This document shows positions 27,248 to 32,358 of a DNA stretch of 32,358 nucleotides, in pieces. The stretch is taken from the NCBI GenBank assembly GCA_024405815.1, contig JAKSNX010000011.1, positions 1-32,358 on the forward strand, given 5' to 3'. This stretch comes from Paludibacteraceae bacterium (GTDB lineage Bacteria; Bacteroidota; Bacteroidia; Bacteroidales; Paludibacteraceae). Every line of letters begins with the position of its first letter. The first letter of the stretch is position 1. Below the pieces are notes generated by a model. That model saw nothing but the letters and a program-made list of their open reading frames with translations, was not told where the DNA came from and searched no databases. The translations under genes and the position numbers were made by a program.

Positions 27248-30200
27248 CAAAATTGTATATTGCATATTGATGATTATTTGTTTTCCATTGATTTGTTCAG
27301 CACAATGGACACAAAACTATATATTGTCAGTAACACCTATTGACCCCACAAGTTCAGTTGTTTTTTCTGGAGTGAACGCTATTACCGATGGTAGAGCATT
27401 AAAAAGAATTGATTACTATGACAATTTAGGAAACTTGGAAAGTACTTGCAGAGTGAATTACACGCCATCAGGAGAGGCTTTAGCTCAAAAAATTGAGTAC
27501 GATGATTTTGGAAGACAAAAGAAAATAAGTCTCCCCACGCCAGCAAATTCACAAACATCTTTTTCTCTACAAAACGCTAACCAATATTACGGAGATTCCG
27601 CATATAACGAGATTCTGTATGACAATACACTTTTAGACAGGATTATAGGTACAAAGAAATCAGGCTCTGTATACAGAGCTCATCCAAGCACTATTAATTA
27701 TAAGTCAAACAGGAGCAACGACGTGTTTCACTATTTTTCTTATGAAGGAAAACTGTACCTGAGGGGATTTTATAATACAGGGGAATTATATATGACAGAA
27801 AACATTGATGAAGATGGAAAAATTACTTCTGAATATAAAAATAAAAGTGGTCAGATTGTTTTAATACGTCAATTTGACGGCAATATCAAAGTCAACACAT
27901 ATTACGTATATGATGATTTCGGACAATTATGCTATGTATTGCCACCTCTTGCGGCAGACCATATTACTTCCGGAACATACATTGCAGACAATAATGAGTT
28001 CTTAAAAAAGTACGCATACCTGTACAAATATGATAACAAAGGCAACTGTATTGAAAAACGATTGCCTGGGTGTGAGCCAGTATATATGGAATACAATAAT
28101 AAGAACCAGTTGGTGTCATTAGAAGATGGCAATATGAGAGCAAAGAAATGTCATCAAGTTATGGAGTATGACAAATACGGCAGATTAACTTCAGTTGGTC
28201 TTTCAGATAGTAATAATATAACATGGCCATTAATTGTAAATTACTATGACAAATACAATTTCTTGAACAATCTTACAGCGAATGAGCAAACTGAGATGAG
28301 TTACCAACAAAAGGAAGGATATGACGTATGTCACACATCCGCAACAGGCAGACTGACAGGATGCCGCATATATGCCTTGTACGGACCTGGCACTTATTAC
28401 ATAGCAAAAGCATTTTATTATGACTCCTATGGAAGGATTGTTCAAGAACACAATGGAATAGCGGGACTTGGCGGTTACGAGCATAAATACTATTTGTATA
28501 GTTTTTCAGGTAAGGTATTAAAAGAGTTGCATACCCAAACAAACAATTTTGAGGAAGATGAAATAAAAGAGGTATATACCAATACGTATGATGATGCAGA
28601 TAGGTTACTTATGACCAAATATAAGTTGGGTGATAATTCAGAGATTCAACTAATATACAACACTTATAATGAGTTAGGGCAATTGGTACAGAAGAAAAGT
28701 TATAACAGCAACTTATTTAACACTATATACACATATAATATACACGGTCAGAACACCACAATAAACGGAAAGTATAGCAAGCACTATTATTATGAGCAAC
28801 CTGCAAGTTCAAATGGAATAGGCTGTTATAACGGGAACATTAGTGAAAGTAGAATTTATAGTGGAGCAACCTTAATAAGTGGTGACACTTACCAATATGA
28901 CGGACTAAACCGGCTTGTAAGTGCAATACCGTATGATGGAGGTAATTCATATCGCACCGAATGGGAGTATGACAAAATGAGCAACATAACGGCATTACAA
29001 AGATATAATGATAACGGCACCATAATAGATGATCTTTCAATATCTTACATAGGTAATCATATTGATGAAGTATCTGACGATGCTGGAAGTCAGTCATCTT
29101 ATACCACTAAGGAATATCAGGACTATTCTCAAGAGTTATCTCAGTATGGAGATGAATTGGTTGGATGGGATCCTCAATTGGGATTTACAGATGTACCTGA
29201 TGAACACCAATATGATGCAAACGGCAATATGACCGTAGATTTGGACAGAAAAATAGTGGCAATTCGTTATAATTTATTAAATTTGCCAGATACCATACAG
29301 TTCTGCAACGGCAGCCAGATAATAAACCGTTATTTAGCAGACGGAACCAAAGTGCTAACAGAGTATCACACAGTATCCACAGATGCCATAATACCAATAG
29401 GCACTATCTGTCAGACGAACACACTACCTGGCTTGGCTGTGACTAAAAAGCGATTCGGGAGCAATGTGGATTATGGAGTGGACAGTAACGGCTCAACCAC
29501 GCTAACAAGGATATACAATCCAGCAGGATATTACAACGGCTATGGGAGTAGCGCAACAGCATTTTACTATGAACGTGACATACAAGGTAGCATTACATCT
29601 GTGTGGGATGTCAATGGCAACTATCCCATTCAGTTTACAGACTATTATGCTGACGGACTACCAAAGAACAACAGTTGGGGTACGAGCTTTCAACCAAATC
29701 TATATATAGGAAAGGAATACATTTCAATGCACGGCTATGACAGCTATGACTTTGGTGCAAGGCACACATATACTGCTTTAGGGCGGTTCTCCACTATGGA
29801 CCCTCTGTCTGAGAAATATTACAGTACCAGCCCTTACGCATATTGTGCAGGCAACCCAGTCAAGTACGTGGATCCGGACGGAAACGAAATAAAGATCGGA
29901 ACATGGTATGGAAGATTATTGGCAAAGTTTGGCGTTAATAATTTTGAAGCAAAAGTTCAAAAGCAGTTGAATAATATCAAAAGTATATCTCCTGGTTTGA
30001 ATCAAATGGTGACGGATTTAGAAAAATCTAAAAACACTTATAGTATTAAGTCTGTATCTGAACACCCTGATAATAAGAGAGAGACAGATTCTAGATCTGG
30101 CAATTCTTACAGGAAGTCCGATAAAACTATATATTTTGATATGGATAAAACTACTGGTTATGATGGAAAAGAGCGCCCATTAGAGGCGGCTTTGGCACAT

Positions 30201-30392
30201 GAGCTAGGACATGCTGAAAATGCGGATAAAAGTAACGCACAACAATATAACCGTAAAGATGCGGAAAATGGAAATACTTTAGAGCAGGAAAAAATGGTTT
30301 TAAATGAAATTAATCCTATAGATAGAGAAAATGAAGTTCGTGATGCAATGGGGTATCCCGAAAGATCATATAATTATTTGTCAAATGATTAA
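27240..30392 (+). CDS. RHS/YD-repeat protein with C-terminal HELGH metallopeptidase toxin tip
   Basis: A 1050-residue protein with signal peptide MNNKIVYCILMIICFPLICS. The N-terminus (RALKRIDYYDNLGN) resembles DUF6443 of Bacteroidetes RHS proteins. Many YD repeats follow, e.g. KIEYDDFGRQKK and WEYDKMSNITALQRYNDNG. The RHS core boundary runs from about residue 836 (YDFGARHTYTALGRFSTMDP) to YVDPDGNE near 883. The tip, residues 884-1050, has HELGH at 987-991 and ENEVRDAMGYPERSYN, a combination typical of M91/NleD-like zinc effector peptidases. It should act as a polymorphic toxin that cuts a target protein. Its stop overlaps the next gene by ATGATTAA. Confidence 0.88.
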   Translation: MNNKIVYCILMIICFPLICSAQWTQNYILSVTPIDPTSSVVFSGVNAITDGRALKRIDYYDNLGNLESTCRVNYTPSGEALAQKIEYDDFGRQKKISLPTPANSQTSFSLQNANQYYGDSAYNEILYDNTLLDRIIGTKKSGSVYRAHPSTINYKSNRSNDVFHYFSYEGKLYLRGFYNTGELYMTENIDEDGKITSEYKNKSGQIVLIRQFDGNIKVNTYYVYDDFGQLCYVLPPLAADHITSGTYIADNNEFLKKYAYLYKYDNKGNCIEKRLPGCEPVYMEYNNKNQLVSLEDGNMRAKKCHQVMEYDKYGRLTSVGLSDSNNITWPLIVNYYDKYNFLNNLTANEQTEMSYQQKEGYDVCHTSATGRLTGCRIYALYGPGTYYIAKAFYYDSYGRIVQEHNGIAGLGGYEHKYYLYSFSGKVLKELHTQTNNFEEDEIKEVYTNTYDDADRLLMTKYKLGDNSEIQLIYNTYNELGQLVQKKSYNSNLFNTIYTYNIHGQNTTINGKYSKHYYYEQPASSNGIGCYNGNISESRIYSGATLISGDTYQYDGLNRLVSAIPYDGGNSYRTEWEYDKMSNITALQRYNDNGTIIDDLSISYIGNHIDEVSDDAGSQSSYTTKEYQDYSQELSQYGDELVGWDPQLGFTDVPDEHQYDANGNMTVDLDRKIVAIRYNLLNLPDTIQFCNGSQIINRYLADGTKVLTEYHTVSTDAIIPIGTICQTNTLPGLAVTKKRFGSNVDYGVDSNGSTTLTRIYNPAGYYNGYGSSATAFYYERDIQGSITSVWDVNGNYPIQFTDYYADGLPKNNSWGTSFQPNLYIGKEYISMHGYDSYDFGARHTYTALGRFSTMDPLSEKYYSTSPYAYCAGNPVKYVDPDGNEIKIGTWYGRLLAKFGVNNFEAKVQKQLNNIKSISPGLNQMVTDLEKSKNTYSIKSVSEHPDNKRETDSRSGNSYRKSDKTIYFDMDKTTGYDGKERPLEAALAHELGHAENADKSNAQQYNRKDAENGNTLEQEKMVLNEINPIDRENEVRDAMGYPERSYNYLSND
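29744..29775. repeat. 32-nt segment of RHS core duplicated at 31148-31179
   Basis: These 32 bases, coding for the DFGARHTYT part of the core boundary, recur without mismatch at 31148-31179. Similarity at lower identity continues for about 70 bases. It marks the conserved side of the toxin-tip junction. Confidence 0.9.
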
Positions 30393-30915
30393 AAAATTTT
30401 TTTGTTGTTTATACATCTCAATTGCGTTGTTTGCCAGTTGTAAAAAAAATATGACGAATAGACAAATGAGGGTTTTATATGGAGGTTGCGATAATTGCTA
30501 TGAACCAATGTATATTAAAGTTTCAAATACAGGTAAAAAAGATACTGTTTGGATGTGTTTTGATGTTGAATATTATTGTAGTACTTTGTGCCCTGAAGAT
30601 ATGTCGTATGACAAATTTGCAAAACAACTAAGTGATAGTATAGAAGATTGTTATGTTAGTGTAATCTCAGATTCTCTTTTTGAAGAATATTACAAGTATA
30701 ATAGAATTATTGTTGATGAAGAAATATACAATTATTACAAACAATACGGGGTGGACTCGCTCATGCAGCATTATGACCTTAATAAATACGGTAACATATT
30801 TCTTGAAGGTAATACTGATGGTAAAAAAATTGATTACATCGGTTTTTTGTTATGGCAGAATGATATTCTTATTGGTATGGGCGATGAGGTGAATGAATGG
30901 TATTATGTTCGATAA
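30385..30915 (+). CDS. Small lipoprotein, candidate immunity protein for the RHS toxin
   Basis: I do not recognise a family. The start ATG 30385 lies in ATGATTAA across the toxin stop; earlier in-frame ATGs fall inside the toxin gene. The 176-residue product has a lipoprotein signal (MIKKFFCCLYISIALFASC, lipidated Cys19), then a Cys-containing, acidic, soluble-looking domain (VLYGGCDNCYEPMYIKV, SLFEEYYKYNRIIVDEEIYN). Position directly after a toxin tip is where immunity genes are found, and a membrane-anchored periplasmic protein would suit protection against a toxin that is exported or enters the periplasm. Immunity function is inference from position. Confidence 0.7.
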   Translation: MIKKFFCCLYISIALFASCKKNMTNRQMRVLYGGCDNCYEPMYIKVSNTGKKDTVWMCFDVEYYCSTLCPEDMSYDKFAKQLSDSIEDCYVSVISDSLFEEYYKYNRIIVDEEIYNYYKQYGVDSLMQHYDLNKYGNIFLEGNTDGKKIDYIGFLLWQNDILIGMGDEVNEWYYVR

Positions 30916-30999
30916 AAATGGAAACAATTTTGTAAGATTAAGATATTTGTCAATAGAAGACACATGCAACAGCACAATGAGCCTGTACACATATAACCA

Positions 31000-31140
31000 C
31001 ACGGTGCCAGCTACTATGACCCAAGTGCGGCATTGTGGCTTGGCGTAGATCCCCTTGCAGAGAAATATCCTGGTGTGAGTCCGTATGTTTATTGTGCAGG
31101 GAACCCAGTAATATATGTGAATTTGAATGGAAGAGATTGG
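31000..31140 (+). pseudogene. RHS core fragment, remnant 1
   Basis: In the frame beginning at 31000 the sequence reads HGASYYDPSAALWLGVDPLA then a match to EKYPGVSPYVYCAGNPVIYV. This is an RHS core boundary of a different sequence type from the intact toxin gene. There is an in-frame TAA at 30994-30996, no start codon and no RHS body, and the usual DPDG junction has become NLNG. It is a displaced and decayed tip cassette. Confidence 0.8.
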
Positions 31141-31142
31141 AT

Positions 31143-31286
31143 CACAACTATGACTTTGGTGCAAGGCACACATATACTGTTTTAGGACGGTTCTCCACTA
31201 TGGATCATCTGTCAGAGAAATGTTATAATACCAACCCTTACTTATATTGCACTGTAAAACTAATAACAGGTATTCCAAACGAATGA
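31143..31286 (+). pseudogene. RHS core fragment, remnant 2
   Basis: In a different frame from remnant 1, it reads YDFGARHTYTVLGRFSTMDH then a match to LSEKCYNTNPYLYC. This mirrors residues 836 onward of the intact toxin gene, including 32 identical bases at 31148-31179. After about 31250 the likeness ends and the frame runs on through KLITGIPNE to a stop that overlaps the next start (ATGA, 31283-31286). No toxin domain is left. The 367 bases from 30916 to 31282 hold only these two remnants. Confidence 0.8.
31148..31179. repeat. Second copy of the 32-nt RHS core segment
   Basis: Identical to 29744-29775. The two copies lie 1.4 kb apart in direct orientation, on either side of the toxin tip and the lipoprotein gene, so recombination between them could delete the current tip and immunity gene. 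Confidence 0.9.
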
Positions 31287-31705
31287 AACACTATAATTCA
31301 AAACAGATAGAACAACTGATACCCCAAAGAGAACCTATTGTGATGCTCTCTGGGGTGACTGTCTATGATGATGGAAATGTGGAGACAGAACTTGAAATTA
31401 CAAACGATAATATTTTTGCCGATAACGGCAAATTTTTAGAAACGGGAATTATTGAGCATACAGCCCAATCTGCCGCCGCCATTATTGGAATAGAGAATCT
31501 GAATAGCGGAAGCACACCAAAAGTTGGATTCATAGGGGCTGTAAAGAATTTTAAATTCAGCAAACTACCCTGTGTAGGGGAAACCATAAGAACCAAAGCC
31601 TATATTGCAGGCAGTTTTGCCAATATAAGCCTTATAAAGGCTGAGACTACGGCAAACGGAGAAATTATAGCATCAGGAGAACTTAAAGTGGTTGTTACGG
31701 AATAG
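31283..31705 (+). CDS. 3-hydroxyacyl-ACP dehydratase, ApeP/FabZ-like hotdog protein
   Basis: A 140-residue single hotdog-fold protein. Near the N-terminus QLIPQREPIVMLSGV matches the opening of aryl-polyene dehydratases. The central helix has FLETGIIEHTAQSAAAIIG, and the C-terminal strands close the fold. It would remove water from 3-hydroxyacyl-ACP to build the conjugated double bonds. I start at ATG 31283, since in-frame upstream ATG 31247 belongs to the decayed RHS sequence. It resumes the polyene cluster after the RHS block and is followed 4 bases later by an oxidoreductase gene. Any message from the cluster promoter must now cross 8 kb of RHS genes to reach it. Confidence 0.85.
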   Translation: MKHYNSKQIEQLIPQREPIVMLSGVTVYDDGNVETELEITNDNIFADNGKFLETGIIEHTAQSAAAIIGIENLNSGSTPKVGFIGAVKNFKFSKLPCVGETIRTKAYIAGSFANISLIKAETTANGEIIASGELKVVVTE

Positions 31706-31709
31706 AAGA

Positions 31710-32358
31710 ATGAGAAAAATTGTTATTATAGGGGCTGGATTCGGTGGTTTGACAACAGGCTATTTGTTATCAAATCAAGGAGAGAATGTAACTATAATTG
31801 AGCATCAAAGGCAACCAGGAGGCTGTTTGCAATCATTTTATAGAAACGGACTGCGTTTTGATACAGGACTGCACTATTTAGGCGGACTTAACACAAAAGG
31901 TCCCCTTGATTATTTTTTCAAAAAGCTTGGGCTTACAGATTTGCCTTGGTTTAAAATAGCTAACTATCAGGTGCACTGTGGCAACAAGCACTACAATATA
32001 CCATGCGGTCATACTGAATGGTTAGACTATATCAGTGCCAGATTCCCAAATCAAAAAGATGAATTGGCAAGATTTATACAAACCCTAAAAGATATTATAT
32101 ATTGTCCTATTTCAGACACTACTAAATATTGGGAGCAGAACGCATGGGAGTGGTTAGAGGAAACAATAACAGACCCTGAGTTAAGGGACGTTATTTCAGG
32201 CATGTCATTTATATTGGAACTGCGTAAAGAGAATCTGCCTCTGTTTGCTTTTGCTGAGATTCTGTACAGTTACTTCTGTTCCATACACATTATGCCCACA
32301 GGAGGGCAACCTATAATAGACCATCTTGTAAAAGGAATAAACGCCAACGGCGGAAAAA
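31710..32358 (+). CDS. FAD-dependent oxidoreductase, CrtI/retinol-saturase-like (partial, runs off the window)
   Basis: The first 216 residues are visible; the frame is open to the window end. MRKIVIIGAGFGGLTTGYLL is a Rossmann FAD-binding start (GxGxxG). GGCLQSFYRNGLRFDTGLHY is the second conserved stretch of the phytoene-desaturase and all-trans-retinol 13,14-reductase group. Similar flavoproteins occur in flexirubin/aryl polyene clusters, where their exact step is uncertain. It begins 4 bases after the dehydratase stop, so it is in the same operon. Visible sequence shows no break. Confidence 0.85.
   Translation, partial: MRKIVIIGAGFGGLTTGYLLSNQGENVTIIEHQRQPGGCLQSFYRNGLRFDTGLHYLGGLNTKGPLDYFFKKLGLTDLPWFKIANYQVHCGNKHYNIPCGHTEWLDYISARFPNQKDELARFIQTLKDIIYCPISDTTKYWEQNAWEWLEETITDPELRDVISGMSFILELRKENLPLFAFAEILYSYFCSIHIMPTGGQPIIDHLVKGINANGGK

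Noticed and set aside
30331-30384. ATG 30331 as start of the lipoprotein
   Set aside because: It would read 54 bases of the toxin gene and put 18 residues before the lipoprotein signal; ATG 30385 begins directly at the signal and matches the overlap style of the operon.
31035-31142. An open frame starting at ATG 31035 that leads into RHS remnant 2
   Set aside because: Its first 36 codons read remnant 1 in the wrong frame, so the start is an accident and the real content is the decayed core from 31143.
1-32358. CRISPR array, tRNA or rRNA genes, insertion-sequence transposase
   Set aside because: I saw no regularly spaced repeats, no cloverleaf or rRNA signature, and no transposase or integrase motifs in any frame read.

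Overview
The window reads as a chromosomal segment of a member of the phylum Bacteroidota, most likely order Bacteroidales. The evidence is promoters of the Bacteroidetes type (TAnnTTTG with an upstream TTTG about 19 nt away), Bacteroidetes-style FabI, PurL and pyruvate:ferredoxin oxidoreductase, a protein with a type IX secretion (T9SS) C-terminal sorting domain, and DUF6443-like RHS proteins. All convincing genes lie on the + strand. I cannot name the genus. A T9SS cargo protein points away from classical gut Bacteroides and towards Prevotella-like or other T9SS-bearing lineages.

Layout. (1) 1-1495: an ORF6N-RhuM gene whose C-terminal part resembles a phospholipase-D half site. Terminator-like hairpins of related sequence lie on both sides of it. 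(2) 1514-3316: a secreted tyrosine-phosphatase-like protein. (3) 3369-8132: purL, then two overlapping chromate-transporter half genes. (4) 8145-9368: a short intergenic repeat/hairpin and a nucleotidyltransferase-fold protein. (5) 9386-14251: nifJ (pyruvate:ferredoxin oxidoreductase) and serS. (6) 14267-22963: a tight run of genes that looks like an aryl-polyene/flexirubin-type biosynthetic cluster. It contains an enoyl-ACP reductase, a tyrosine-ammonia-lyase-like enzyme, ACP, a lysophospholipid-type acyltransferase, a compact ketosynthase, a KS-like protein lacking the catalytic Cys, a second ACP, a KS fused to a KS-like C-terminal domain, a LolA-like carrier and a third KS. (7) 22930-31286: a four-gene RHS polymorphic-toxin operon with its own promoter, followed by two decayed RHS tip fragments. 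(8) 31283-32358: the aryl-polyene cluster resumes with a hotdog 3-hydroxyacyl-ACP dehydratase and a CrtI/retinol-saturase-like FAD oxidoreductase that runs off the end.

How the parts work together. The cluster would deaminate tyrosine to 4-coumarate and extend an ACP-bound aryl starter with ketosynthases and a dehydratase. The product would then be moved to the outer membrane with help from the acyltransferase and the LolA-like protein. The starter-activating ligase and ketoreductase are not in view and may lie downstream. The RHS block splits this cluster. It encodes a T9SS cargo protein, a 1050-residue RHS N-half, a 1050-residue RHS C-half carrying an HELGH zinc-metallopeptidase toxin tip, and a small lipoprotein that is the natural candidate for immunity. 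All four have signal peptides and their stop and start codons overlap or abut, so they look like one translationally coupled export unit.

The strongest candidate for something undescribed is this split, Sec-exported RHS toxin operon with a T9SS partner, lodged in a pigment/polyene gene cluster with the remains of earlier toxin tips beside it.
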